NCBI RefSeq assembly: GCF_900112035.1
Contig: NZ_FOKC01000001.1
Coordinates: forward strand, 62,001 to 126,000
Length of the DNA: 64,000 nucleotides
Source: Nocardioides alpinus
GTDB taxonomy: Bacteria; Actinomycetota; Actinomycetes; Propionibacteriales; Nocardioidaceae
Direction of reading: 5' to 3'
The translations under genes were made by a program, and so were the position numbers. Shown here piece after piece: positions 50,472 to 59,563 of this stretch. The first letter of the stretch is position 1, and every line of letters starts with the position of its first letter. A model generated the notes under the pieces. The model searched no databases, had not been told where the DNA came from, and saw only the letters and a list, made by a program, of their open reading frames with translations.

Positions 50472-50717
50472 ATGCCCGAGGACCCCCGCTTCCTGACGCT
50501 CGCCGACGTCGCCGACGTGCTCAACACCTCAGGCGCGCAGGTCTACGCCCTCGTGCGCCGCGGCGACCTGCCGGCGATCAAGATCGGCGGTCGCGGCCAG
50601 TGGCGCGTCGAGCGGGCACAGCTCGAGGAGTTCATCCAGCGGATGTATGCCGAGACCAAGCAGTTCGTCGACCAGCACCCGTTCGTCGACGCGGACGCCG
50701 ACACCGACCCGTCCTGA
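50472..50717 (+). CDS. excisionase/BldC-type helix-turn-helix protein
   Basis: The 81-residue protein is almost wholly a MerR-like winged HTH. RFLTLADVADVLNTSGAQVYALVRRGDLP is at residues ~5-33 (key text LADVADVLNTS), IKIGGRGQWRVERAQLEEF completes it, and an acidic tail follows. It belongs to the excisionase or BldC-like DNA-binding group common in actinobacteria. A single-domain protein like this may control local genes; it is divergent from cpaB, so the Tad accessory genes are possible targets. The ATG is preceded by CACGAT, which suggests leaderless initiation. No integrase is nearby. Confidence 0.87.
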   Translation: MPEDPRFLTLADVADVLNTSGAQVYALVRRGDLPAIKIGGRGQWRVERAQLEEFIQRMYAETKQFVDQHPFVDADADTDPS

Positions 50718-50727
50718 GGTGGGGTGA

Positions 50728-52263
50728 CTACCCGACCTTGCCGTCGAGCTCGACCTCGACGACCTGCTCCTCGCCGCCCCGCACGACCGACATCTCCACG
50801 GTCTCTCCGGGCAGGTGGGTCCGGATCGCCACGATCAGGGCGATCCCGTCACTCACCGGCTGGTCGTCGACCGCGGTGATCACGTCGTCCTTCTCCAGCC
50901 CGGCGCGCGCGGCGGGCGTGTCCGGCATGACCTCGGTGATCGTCGCACCGGCCGCGTCGGTCTCCCCGCCCGTACGCACCTGGGCGCCGATGACGGGATA
51001 CTCCGCCTCCCCGGTCCGCAGGATCTGGTCCACCGTCGTGCGGACCTGCTCGATCGGGATCGCGAACCCGACACCGATGTTGCCGGCCTCACCGGAGCTC
51101 CCGCCGTTGGTGGCGATCGCGGAGTTCACGCCCACCACCTCGCCGGCGAGGTTGACCAGCGGGCCACCGGAGTTGCCGGGGTTGATGGCGGCGTCGGTCT
51201 GCACGGCGTTGATGTAGGACGACTCGTCGTCGGACTCACCCGACGTCGTCACCGGTCGGTTGAGGGCACTCACGATGCCCGACGTGACGGTCTGGCTCAG
51301 GCCCAGCGGGGCGCCGAAGGCGATCACGGAGTCGCCGACGCGCAGCACCTGCGAGGCGCCGAGGGCGGCCGGCTCGAGGGACTCGGCACCGTCGACGTCG
51401 AGGACTGCGAGGTCGTAGACAGCGCTGCGTCCGACCACGGTGGCCTCGTGGCGTACGCCCTCGTGGTCAATCACCGTGATCGCGCCGTCGTCGGCAGCGG
51501 CGGAGGCCACCACGTGGTTGTTGGTCACCACGTGGCCCTCGCGGTCCAGCACGAAGCCCGAGCCCGTGGCGCCGCCGTCCTCGCCGCCGAACGCGGCCAC
51601 GATCTGCACGGTGCTCGGGAGGAGTGCCTGGGCGACGGCCGGGACCGACCCGTTGTCGGCGTCGAGCGGCGCAGCGGTCTGCGTGCGTACGCCCTCGAGT
51701 CCGTTGTCGACCGTCCCACGGTTGGAGGCGAGCTGGTCCTGGAGCGCACCGCCTGCGAGGCCGCCGAGGATGCCGACGAGCAGCGCCAGCGCCGCGACGG
51801 CGGGCCAGACCCAGAGCGGCAGCTTGCGGGTGCGCGTGGGGCCGCCCTGCTGGAGGTAGTCGGGTTGTCCGTACGGGCCGGGCTGGCCGTAGCCGGGCTG
51901 GCCACCGTAGGGGCCGGGTCCGGGACCGAAGTACGCCGGTCCGGAGCCGGCGGGAGCAAAGGGCACCGTCGGTGCGGCCGGCTCGTAGGGACGCGGCTGC
52001 TCGGCCTGCGGAACCCGAGGCGCGGGCGCCGGCTCGTCGGGCGGCGGGTCCGCGACCATCCCGTACGCCTGGCCGTCGGGCTGCACGGACGGCTCGGGCT
52101 CGACCGACTGCTCGGGGCCGGGCTCGACCGGCTGCTCGGGGTGGGGCTCGGGCTGCGGGCTCCATCCGGCCAGGGGCTGGGTCGGCTCCTCGGGAGCGTG
52201 CTCGGGTGCCTCGTCGGGTGCCTGGTCGGGTGCCTGGTCGTCGGGCCTGTGCTCGTCGCTCAC
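50728..52263 (-). CDS. htrA: HtrA-type membrane serine protease (S1C) with PDZ domain
   Basis: The 511-residue protein has a long Pro/Glu/Gln-rich cytoplasmic N-terminus (~1-150), one transmembrane helix (PAVAALALLVGILGGLAGGA at ~155-175) and a trypsin-like domain. The catalytic triad is His in TNNHVVASA, Asp in YDLAVLDVDG and Ser in NPGNSGGPLVNL. A C-terminal PDZ domain follows (~410-505). It cuts misfolded or signal proteins outside the membrane. It is the third gene of sigE-rseA-htrA, matching mycobacterial HtrA, and probably takes part in the envelope-stress cascade. GTG 52263 overlaps the rseA stop. Confidence 0.95.
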   Translation of the reverse strand: MSDEHRPDDQAPDQAPDEAPEHAPEEPTQPLAGWSPQPEPHPEQPVEPGPEQSVEPEPSVQPDGQAYGMVADPPPDEPAPAPRVPQAEQPRPYEPAAPTVPFAPAGSGPAYFGPGPGPYGGQPGYGQPGPYGQPDYLQQGGPTRTRKLPLWVWPAVAALALLVGILGGLAGGALQDQLASNRGTVDNGLEGVRTQTAAPLDADNGSVPAVAQALLPSTVQIVAAFGGEDGGATGSGFVLDREGHVVTNNHVVASAAADDGAITVIDHEGVRHEATVVGRSAVYDLAVLDVDGAESLEPAALGASQVLRVGDSVIAFGAPLGLSQTVTSGIVSALNRPVTTSGESDDESSYINAVQTDAAINPGNSGGPLVNLAGEVVGVNSAIATNGGSSGEAGNIGVGFAIPIEQVRTTVDQILRTGEAEYPVIGAQVRTGGETDAAGATITEVMPDTPAARAGLEKDDVITAVDDQPVSDGIALIVAIRTHLPGETVEMSVVRGGEEQVVEVELDGKVG

Positions 52264-52784
52264 GGAGCAATCTTCTCCCGGATCGCCACGAGGCGCTCGG
52301 CCAGGGGCATCCGGGAGGGTGAGACCGGGCCGCGGGCACCACGGTCGTCGACCCCGGTGAGCTGGCCGGCCGGGACGGCCGGACGGCTCAGGTCGGTGAC
52401 CGGCGGGCGCGGCTCGACCCGCGGGGAACCTGCGACGCCGAGCGCCAGCACCCCGACGACGCAGGCACTCGCAGCGCCGCCGCCGATGGCCACGAGGCCA
52501 CGGCGCGGGCGGTGGGAGGTCGCGAACGCAGCCGGCCTCAGCGCCGAGCCGCCTGCGGCGGGCGCCAGGGCCGAGCAGCGTCCCACCAGTGCGGACTTGA
52601 AGTCGTGGGACGTCTCCGAAGAGCCGAGGGAGAGCTGCGCGAGCTGCGTCTTGACCCAGCCCTCGTGCTCGACGAGGTCACGGCAGGTGTGGCAGCCGTG
52701 GACGTGGTTCCAGCAGCGCTCCTCCTCGTCGGGCGCGAGGTGGCCGTCGACGAGGGCACTGACACGTGCTCCGAGGTGGGTCAT
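52260..52784 (-). CDS. rseA: anti-sigma factor RseA-like (zinc-binding ZAS)
   Basis: The 174-residue protein has the ZAS signature HVHGCHTCRDL (H-x3-C-x2-C) near residue 28, the usual zinc-associated anti-sigma motif, in an N-terminal segment that opens [22 protein letters not shown] transmembrane helix may lie at ~100-118 (GLVAIGGGAASACVVGVLALG), and the tail is extracellular. It should bind SigE and hold it inactive until stress. It overlaps sigE as TGATG and htrA as GTGA, so the three are one operon. The mycobacterial counterpart of this gene has the same neighbours. Confidence 0.93.
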   Translation of the reverse strand: MTHLGARVSALVDGHLAPDEEERCWNHVHGCHTCRDLVEHEGWVKTQLAQLSLGSSETSHDFKSALVGRCSALAPAAGGSALRPAAFATSHRPRRGLVAIGGGAASACVVGVLALGVAGSPRVEPRPPVTDLSRPAVPAGQLTGVDDRGARGPVSPSRMPLAERLVAIREKIAP

Positions 52785-53371
52785 CAGGACACCGCTCCCC
52801 GGTAGCGCTGCTGACCCGCGGCCGGCTCGCGGTGCGCGAGGGCCTTGCGGAGCATGCTGCGCCCGCGGTGGATGCGTGAGCGGACAGTGCCGAGCTTGGC
52901 GTCCATGATCTCTGCGATCTCCTCGTAGCTGAGACCCTCGACGTCGCACAGCACCACGGCAGCGCGGAAGTCCGGCGGCAGCGTGGCGAGGGCTCTCTCG
53001 ATGTCGTCGTCGAAGGTCCGATCGGCAAGGGCGAGCTCCGGCGGGAGGGCCGGGCTCGTGAGCCGCTCGGCACGCTCGTCGGAGAGGGGGTCGAAGCGGA
53101 TCCGCTGCTTGCGGCGGGCGCCGTCGAGGAAGAGGTTGGTCGTGATCCGGTGCAGCCAGCCCTCGAAGGTGCCGGGGGTGTAGGAGTCGAGCGAGCGGAA
53201 GACGCGTACGAAGACCTCCTGCGTCAGGTCCTCGGCGTCAGGACGGTTGCCCGTCAGTCGGTAGGCGAGGCGGAAGACGCGGTCGGAGTGCTGCTCGACG
53301 ACCTCGTCCCACGTCGGGACGGCCCCCTGCGCGTCGCCCTCCACGTGGGTGGTGTCGACCTGCTCGCCCAC
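52784..53371 (-). CDS. sigE: ECF RNA polymerase sigma factor SigE
   Basis: The 195-residue protein has region 2 (~28-95) with [28 protein letters not shown] and [13 protein letters not shown], and region 4 (~135-185) with [26 protein letters not shown] and [12 protein letters not shown]. The GTG at 53371 is chosen because AGGGGG lies five bases upstream. Other in-frame starts, such as ATG 53473, lie upstream of the ECF promoter at 53433-53461, so they cannot be on the transcript it makes. It activates envelope-stress genes, including probably itself. RseA is its antagonist. Confidence 0.95.
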   Translation of the reverse strand: MGEQVDTTHVEGDAQGAVPTWDEVVEQHSDRVFRLAYRLTGNRPDAEDLTQEVFVRVFRSLDSYTPGTFEGWLHRITTNLFLDGARRKQRIRFDPLSDERAERLTSPALPPELALADRTFDDDIERALATLPPDFRAAVVLCDVEGLSYEEIAEIMDAKLGTVRSRIHRGRSMLRKALAHREPAAGQQRYRGAVS

Positions 53372-53432
53372 GGGTTCCCCCTGGCTCGTGATCTTCCTCG
53401 ACCGCAGCTGCAACGGTGTCGCTGTCCTTCCC

Positions 53433-53461
53433 GACGCTAGGTAGTCCGCCTGAGAGTTCCC
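53433..53461 (-). promoter_or_regulatory. ECF-type (autoregulatory) promoter of sigE
   Basis: On the minus strand GGGAACTCT, a 16-base spacer and CGTC match the ECF consensus GGGAAC-N-CGTT. The RNA would start about 55 bases before the sigE GTG, which fits an autoregulated sigE-rseA-htrA transcript. Confidence 0.75.
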
Positions 53462-53599
53462 TGTGAACCTCATGCGCTCCGACCAAGAACTTCGCCGGAC
53501 CCGGGCCTGCGTGCGTGCAGGCCCGACGTGGCGGCGTACTGCGTCCAACGAGCGAGGTGGCGCGTGTGTTCCCGGCCACGTCGGGCCGCTGCTGCGCGA

Positions 53600-53605
53600 T
53601 AGAGT
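53600..53605 (+). promoter_or_regulatory. candidate -10 box for leaderless O-methyltransferase gene
   Basis: TAGAGT ends seven bases before the GTG at 53613, with no ribosome-binding site, the leaderless pattern seen elsewhere in this window. Confidence 0.6.
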
Positions 53606-53612
53606 CGCGCCC

Positions 53613-54272
53613 GTGCCCCACCACACTGCCTCGATCAAGCCAGCGAGCTGGACCTATGCCGAGTCGTTCGTCGCCGAGGACGACATCCTCGCCGCCGCGC
53701 GCAGCCGCGCCGAGGAGGTCGGAGTGGCTCCGGTCGGCTCCGGCGTGGGCGCCGCGCTGCGCTTCCTGGCCTCGGTCCTGGACGCCCGCGCGGTCGTCGA
53801 GATCGGCACGGGCACCGGCGTCTCCGGCCTCTGGCTGCTGCGCGGCATGCGCGCCGACGGCGTGCTGACCACGGTCGACATCGAGGCCGAGCACCAGCGT
53901 CTGGCCAAGGAGACCTTCGCCGAGGCCGGCATCCCGGCCAACCGCGCCCGCACGATCGCCGGCGCCGGGCTCGACGTCCTGCCCCGCCTCACCGACGGCC
54001 ACTACGACCTGGTGTTCTGCGACGGCGACAAGCGGGAGTACGCCGCCTACCTCAAGGAGGCGCTGCGCCTGCTGCGCCCCGGCGGCATCGTGGCCTTCGA
54101 CAACGCGCTGTGGCACGACCGGGTGGCCGACCCCGCACAGCGCGACGAGGAGACGGTCACCATCCGCGACCTCGGCCGCACGATCCTCGAGCACGACTCG
54201 CTCGTGCCGGTGCTGCTGCCCATCGGCGACGGCCTGCTGGCCGCCAAGAAGGAATGGGCCCCCGAAGCCTGA
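53613..54272 (+). CDS. class I SAM-dependent O-methyltransferase
   Basis: The 219-residue protein is a Methyltransf_3 type (caffeoyl-CoA/catechol O-methyltransferase-like). The SAM site is [19 protein letters not shown], followed by [13 protein letters not shown] and the metal-binding Asp/Asn region [18 protein letters not shown] and VAFDNALW. Its substrate is unknown. It is divergent from sigE, the position held by the putative methyltransferase Rv1220c beside mycobacterial sigE, so this neighbourhood is conserved. GTG 53613 is preceded by TAGAGT seven bases away. Confidence 0.93.
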   Translation: MPHHTASIKPASWTYAESFVAEDDILAAARSRAEEVGVAPVGSGVGAALRFLASVLDARAVVEIGTGTGVSGLWLLRGMRADGVLTTVDIEAEHQRLAKETFAEAGIPANRARTIAGAGLDVLPRLTDGHYDLVFCDGDKREYAAYLKEALRLLRPGGIVAFDNALWHDRVADPAQRDEETVTIRDLGRTILEHDSLVPVLLPIGDGLLAAKKEWAPEA

Positions 54273-54274
54273 CC

Positions 54275-54607
54275 TCAGCGCAGGGCCTCGAAACCGTCCC
54301 AGCCCTCGGCGACCGCGACGATGTCGCACGCCTCGATGAGGATCGGGGGGGAGCCGATGATCTGCGCTCCCGGCGACTCCGCAGCGCCGGCGGTGAAGGT
54401 GCGCTCGAACTCCGCGCGCGCCTCGGTGCTCGCGAAGACGTAGCAGCCCTCGAACCACTGGCCCGGCACCATCCGCCAGGTCTTGAAGCGCAGTCCGGCC
54501 ATGCCGGTGAAGCGCGCGTGCGAGGTCTCGGCGATGTAGGTCGCGAGCTGCTCCTCGACACCGTCGGGCGCCTCGGTGAGCGACCAGCGGACCGTGAGGC
54601 CCAGCAT
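54275..54607 (-). CDS. YdhR-like small alpha/beta-barrel protein
   Basis: The 110-residue protein resembles the YdhR or ABM monooxygenase-like ferredoxin fold. It opens LTVRWSLTEAPDGVEEQLATYI, then TSHARFTGMAGLRFKTWRM and FEGCYVFASTEARAEFERTF, the alternating strand-helix pattern of dimeric beta barrels. Such proteins can be quinol or mono-oxygenases, or heme-handling proteins; nothing here settles which. It lies 16 bases after the aminopeptidase gene on the same strand and converges closely on the O-methyltransferase gene (two bases apart). Confidence 0.7.
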   Translation of the reverse strand: MLGLTVRWSLTEAPDGVEEQLATYIAETSHARFTGMAGLRFKTWRMVPGQWFEGCYVFASTEARAEFERTFTAGAAESPGAQIIGSPPILIEACDIVAVAEGWDGFEALR

Positions 54608-54623
54608 CAGGTCGGTCCCGGCA

Positions 54624-56159
<1,536 letters not shown>

Positions 56160-56161
56160 GA

Positions 56162-56329
56162 TCAGCCGACGACGCCCTTGAGGGCGTCACCGAGATTCGT
56201 CGCCTCCTCGGCGTTGAGCTCGACCACGAGCCGGCCTCCGCCCTCGAGCGGGACGCGCATGACGATGCCGCGGCCTTCCTTGGTGACCTCGAGCGGTCCG
56301 TCGCCCGTGCGGGGCTTCATGGCGGCCAT
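56162..56329 (-). CDS. DUF3117 small actinobacterial protein
   Basis: The 55-residue protein reads MAAMKPRTGDGPLEVTKEGR and continues to AEEATNLGDALKGVVG, the near-invariant DUF3117 sequence of actinobacteria. It is predicted to be a compact beta-rich cytoplasmic protein of unknown function. ATG 56329 gives the canonical N-terminus; a 38-residue upstream extension in frame has no similarity. It overlaps no gene but runs straight into pepA. The preceding 188 bases are a divergent promoter region. Confidence 0.95.
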   Translation of the reverse strand: MAAMKPRTGDGPLEVTKEGRGIVMRVPLEGGGRLVVELNAEEATNLGDALKGVVG

Positions 56330-56517
56330 CGGCGCACCTCTTCCTGTTTCAGCCATCTTGTTCGGCGATGGAGGGCTCTTCACATGCCAATCGAGGCGGC
56401 TGAGTCGTGCCTGGCCGCCCCGATAGGCGTCGTACGCGTCCATTATCCCTCATGACGCACGTGATCGGCACCACAGGGCACACGGAGGGGTGGATGTGCG
56501 TCGGGCACACTGCTGCC
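56330..56517. promoter_or_regulatory. divergent promoter region, DUF3117 / enoyl-CoA hydratase
   Basis: This 188-base gap has no recognisable gene and must hold the promoters of both divergent genes. Bases 56331-56365 are relatively AT-rich (TTCCTGTTTCAGCC and nearby), which fits a DUF3117 promoter. No operator-like dyad was clear. Confidence 0.4.
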
Positions 56518-57321
56518 ATGACCATCCCCACGACTGCTCCGGTCCTCCTCGACGTCGTCGACTCGGTGGCCACGATCACCCTCAACCGGCCCGATGCGAT
56601 GAACGGTCTCGACGTCGCGACCAAGGACCTGCTCCTCGCGACGGTGCAGCAGGTGGCCGGCGATCCGGCGGTCCGCTGCGTGGTGCTGACGGGCAGCGGA
56701 CGGGCCTTCTGCGTGGGCCAGGACCTCAAGGAGCACCTCGCCGGCCTGAAGGGCGACGCCGACATCCCGCTGTCGGACACCGTGGAGAAGCACTACAACC
56801 CGATCATGCTCGCGCTCTCGACGATGCCGAAGCCGGTGATCGCGGCGGTCAACGGGGTCGCGGCCGGCGCCGGAGCAAGCCTGGCCTTCGCTGCGGACTT
56901 CCGGATCCTGGTCGACTCGGCCGGCTACAACACCTCCTTCGCCGGGGTCGCGCTGTCGTGCGACACCGGCTCGAGCTGGACGCTGCCGCGCCTGGTCGGA
57001 CGGGCCAGGGCGATGGAGCTCCTCTACTTCCCCCGCACCGTCTCCGCGCAGGAGGCGCTCGAGCTGGGGCTGGCCACGCAGGTGGTGCCGGAGGCCGACT
57101 TCGCCGCGGCCGTCGGCGAGCTCGCCGCCCGACTCTCCGCCGGACCGACCGTCGCCTTCGGGTCCATCCGTCAGGCCGTGGCCTACAGCGCCTCCCACCC
57201 GCTGGAGGAGTCGCTCGCCTTCGAGGCCGAGAAGATGGCCCTCACCGGCGGGACCGAGGACCACCTGGCCGCGGTGAACGCGTTCGTCACCAAGGAGAAG
57301 CCGGTCTTCCAGGGTCGTTGA
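56518..57321 (+). CDS. enoyl-CoA hydratase/isomerase family protein
   Basis: The 267-residue crotonase-fold protein has the oxyanion-hole segments in GSGRAFCVGQDLKEH and NGVAAGAGASLAFAADFRI. The C-terminal helical cap is seen in SVSAQEALELGLATQVV-like text (TVSAQEALELGLATQ). It would act on an acyl-CoA. The catalytic Glu pair of classical hydratases is not cleanly present (the second loop reads SCDTGSSWTLPRLVG), so PaaG-like isomerisation is as likely as hydration. It stands alone on the plus strand. ATG 56518 starts the family-like sequence TIPTTAPVLLDVVD. Confidence 0.9.
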   Translation: MTIPTTAPVLLDVVDSVATITLNRPDAMNGLDVATKDLLLATVQQVAGDPAVRCVVLTGSGRAFCVGQDLKEHLAGLKGDADIPLSDTVEKHYNPIMLALSTMPKPVIAAVNGVAAGAGASLAFAADFRILVDSAGYNTSFAGVALSCDTGSSWTLPRLVGRARAMELLYFPRTVSAQEALELGLATQVVPEADFAAAVGELAARLSAGPTVAFGSIRQAVAYSASHPLEESLAFEAEKMALTGGTEDHLAAVNAFVTKEKPVFQGR

Positions 57322-57330
57322 TCGGGCGGT

Positions 57331-58074
57331 TCAGTCGTGGGAGGTGCGGTGTGCCCCGAGCACGCCGAGCACCTGGCGCGGCGCCTGGACGACCATCCGG
57401 TGGCGTGACGGGCGGCTGCCGTACTCGACGGTGAGCGCGGAGCCGCGGAAGCGGTGGTTGAACCACATCGTCATGGTGCCGTGGCACAGCCCACCGCAGT
57501 CGAGGGACGTCGGAGGCAGCCGCAGGGCACGGGCGAGACGGCGGGCGAAGCGCGGGTCCTTGGTGTCGGTGTCCACACCCAGCAGGGGCTGGTGGAAGCT
57601 CACCACCCGGCGGGGGTCGACCTCCTCCAGGAACGCCATCACCGCGCGGGTCTCCGGCTCGCTCGCGGGCCGTCGGCCGGACTCGTAGCTGCCGTCGAGG
57701 TCGGCCCACCTGTAGGGGAAGTTGCGGTTGAGGTCGACACCGCGGGCGTTGCGGCGGGTGCCGCGTGCGAGCCCGTCGGGGTTGTAGGTCGGGACGACCC
57801 ACAGGTCGATGCCGCGGATCGCACGCCCGTCGCGCAGCGCCTCGAGGATCCCGCGGGTGTGCGGCTCGTTGCCGTGCATGGTGGAGATGAGCACCATGCG
57901 TCGCTTGCCCGGCTCCCCCAGACGCCAGGCCCGGATCGGCCGGCCCCTGACCGAGTACCCGATGGTGCGGACCTCCACGACCGCGGGACGGTCGTCCGTC
58001 ACGGACGCGGCGCTCGCGGGCAGGGGCGCGGCGAATCCCGCCGCCAGGAGGACGGCCGCGGCGAGCCGCCTCAT
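57331..58074 (-). CDS. secreted M14-family zinc carboxypeptidase
   Basis: The 247-residue protein has a signal peptide (RRLAAAVLLAAGFAAPLPASA) and the M14 zinc residues: HxxE in MHGNEPHTRG and the third His in VSFHQPLLG. WVVPTYNPDGLARGTRRNARGVDLNRNF (residues ~94-121; key NPDG and DLNRNFP) marks the family, and the catalytic Glu is in TVEYGSR. Single-domain short M14 enzymes trim peptidoglycan stem peptides or amino acid-gamma-linked peptides, so a cell-wall role is plausible. ATG 58074 overlaps the stop of the membrane protein gene (TGATG). Confidence 0.93.
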   Translation of the reverse strand: MRRLAAAVLLAAGFAAPLPASAASVTDDRPAVVEVRTIGYSVRGRPIRAWRLGEPGKRRMVLISTMHGNEPHTRGILEALRDGRAIRGIDLWVVPTYNPDGLARGTRRNARGVDLNRNFPYRWADLDGSYESGRRPASEPETRAVMAFLEEVDPRRVVSFHQPLLGVDTDTKDPRFARRLARALRLPPTSLDCGGLCHGTMTMWFNHRFRGSALTVEYGSRPSRHRMVVQAPRQVLGVLGAHRTSHD

Positions 58075-58496
58075 CAGACGGCGGCGGTGAGGTAGGCGTA
58101 GGTGAACACGAGGACGCCGACCGACATCCCGAGGTGTGCCAGCAGCGAGAGCCCGGGCCCTTTGCTCCAGCTGTCGCCGGTGGCCTCCGGGGCGTGCCGC
58201 CCCTTGGCGGGCAGCCACCGCGCGAGGATCAGCAGGCCGCAGACGGCCGTGATCCACCACAGCGCGATGGCCAGGATGCCGACCAGCGGGCCACCCACGA
58301 GCGTGTCCTCCGGCGCCACCAGCACGCCCAGCCACAGCACCAGCGCGAGGATCCCGGCCACGAAGTGGACCACCGGAAGTCGCCGGCTGATGGAGAACCG
58401 GCCGGCCGCGTCGTCACCGCTGAGGCGCAGACGGGTCAGGATGATCGCCACGGCAGCGAGCGCCGTGAGGATGTAGACCACGATCGGGAACGACAT
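58074..58496 (-). CDS. four-helix membrane protein of unknown function
   Basis: The 140-residue protein has four membrane segments (FPIVVYILTALAAVAIILT; VVHFVAGILALVLWLGVLV; GILAIALWWITAVCGLLIL; LSLLAHLGMSVGVLVFTYAYL) with a short loop GRHAPEATGDSWSKGP before the last. The arrangement resembles small uncharacterised actinobacterial membrane proteins. It is translationally coupled to the M14 carboxypeptidase gene downstream (TGATG), which suggests a joint envelope role. I do not recognise a family name. Confidence 0.8.
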   Translation of the reverse strand: MSFPIVVYILTALAAVAIILTRLRLSGDDAAGRFSISRRLPVVHFVAGILALVLWLGVLVAPEDTLVGGPLVGILAIALWWITAVCGLLILARWLPAKGRHAPEATGDSWSKGPGLSLLAHLGMSVGVLVFTYAYLTAAV

Positions 58497-58511
58497 TGGC
58501 GGCAGTCTGCC

Positions 58512-58805
58512 CTAGGCGCCCGTGGCGTCGCCAGACGAGTCACCGTCGCGGTCCGGACCAGTGCGGTCCTCGAGCTCGGTCGCCAGCCGGGCCAGGAGTG
58601 CGTCGACGTCGGACATCCGGTACCCGCGGACCGCGAGCGGGAACCGCACCGTGCGGAGGTCCTGAGCCTCGATCGGGCCGTCCGTGGGCAGCGCCAGGTC
58701 GGGCCGGTCGTCGTACGCCGGTGCCATCGAGCCGCCGCGTCCCGACGCGACCATGGCGACGCCGCCCATGGCGAGCACGATGAGGAGGGCGAAGAGCCAC
58801 ATCAT
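58512..58805 (-). CDS. small DivIVA-domain membrane protein
   Basis: The 97-residue protein has an N-terminal helix (MWLFALLIVLAMGGVAMVAS) and then a DivIVA-like motif TVRFPLAVRGYRMSDVDALL in which FPLAVRGYRMSDVD matches the conserved FxxxxRGYxxxxVD block. DivIVA/Wag31-like proteins bind curved membrane at poles or septa. Here the tail is short and acidic and the coiled coil is only about 15 residues, so it is a minimal, membrane-anchored version. It overlaps the LOG gene as TGATG. Confidence 0.85.
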   Translation of the reverse strand: MMWLFALLIVLAMGGVAMVASGRGGSMAPAYDDRPDLALPTDGPIEAQDLRTVRFPLAVRGYRMSDVDALLARLATELEDRTGPDRDGDSSGDATGA

Positions 58806-59563
58806 CAGGGCGCTTCCTTCGACGCGACCATGAGCGCGACCGCCTCGTCGATGTCGTCGGTCACGACGAACATGTCGAGGTCGGAGGGGTTGATCTTGCC
58901 CTCGGCCATCGCGGTGTCCCGCAGCCAGCCGACGAGCCCCGACCAGTACGCCGTACCGACCAGCACGATCGGGAAGCTGGTGACCTTCTGGGTCTGCACC
59001 AGCGTGAGCGCCTCGAAGAGCTCGTCCAGGGTGCCGAGACCGCCGGGGAGGACCACGAACCCTTGGGAGTACTTGACGAACATGGTCTTGCGGGCGAAGA
59101 AGTAACGGAAGTTGATGCCCTTGTCGACCCACTGGTTGAGGCCCGACTCGAAGGGCAGCTCGATGCCGAGGCCGACGCTCACTCCCCCGGCCTGGCAGGC
59201 CCCCTTGTTGGCGGCCTCCATCGCGCCCGGACCGCCGCCGGTGATCACTGCGAAGCCGGCCTCGGCCAGCTTGCGCCCGGCCTCCTCGCCGATCGCGTAG
59301 AAGGGGTGGTCGACCGGGGTGCGGGCCGAGCCGAAGACGGCGATCGCCGGACCGAGCTCGGCCAGCGCGCCGAAGCCCTCGACGAACTCGGCCTGGATCC
59401 GCAGCACGCGCCACGGGTCGGTGTGCACCCAGTCGGTCGGCCCCCGCGAGTCGAGGAGGCGCTGGTCGGTGGTGCTGCCGCCCTCGTCGACCTGGCTGCG
59501 GCGGGTGACGACGGGCCCCTGCATCCGGTCGTGGCCCCGGTCGTTCGTGCCCGGATCCGTCAT
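58805..59563 (-). CDS. LOG-family (TIGR00730) nucleotide hydrolase-like protein
   Basis: The 252-residue protein has the lysine-decarboxylase-like Rossmann fold of LONELY GUY proteins, with ITGGGPGAMEAANKGA and LPGGLGTLDELFEAL (PGGxGTxxE). LOG enzymes release free cytokinin-type bases from nucleoside 5'-monophosphates, and bacterial members hydrolyse AMP-type nucleotides. The position next to dapE is also seen in mycobacteria (Rv1205 near dapE), so the neighbourhood is old. ATG 59563 overlaps the dapE stop by four bases. Confidence 0.92.
   Translation of the reverse strand: MTDPGTNDRGHDRMQGPVVTRRSQVDEGGSTTDQRLLDSRGPTDWVHTDPWRVLRIQAEFVEGFGALAELGPAIAVFGSARTPVDHPFYAIGEEAGRKLAEAGFAVITGGGPGAMEAANKGACQAGGVSVGLGIELPFESGLNQWVDKGINFRYFFARKTMFVKYSQGFVVLPGGLGTLDELFEALTLVQTQKVTSFPIVLVGTAYWSGLVGWLRDTAMAEGKINPSDLDMFVVTDDIDEAVALMVASKEAP

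Noticed and set aside
50472..50717. Integrated element marked by an excisionase-like gene
   Set aside because: There is no integrase, attachment repeat, transposase or composition change near it; BldC-like regulators have the same fold.
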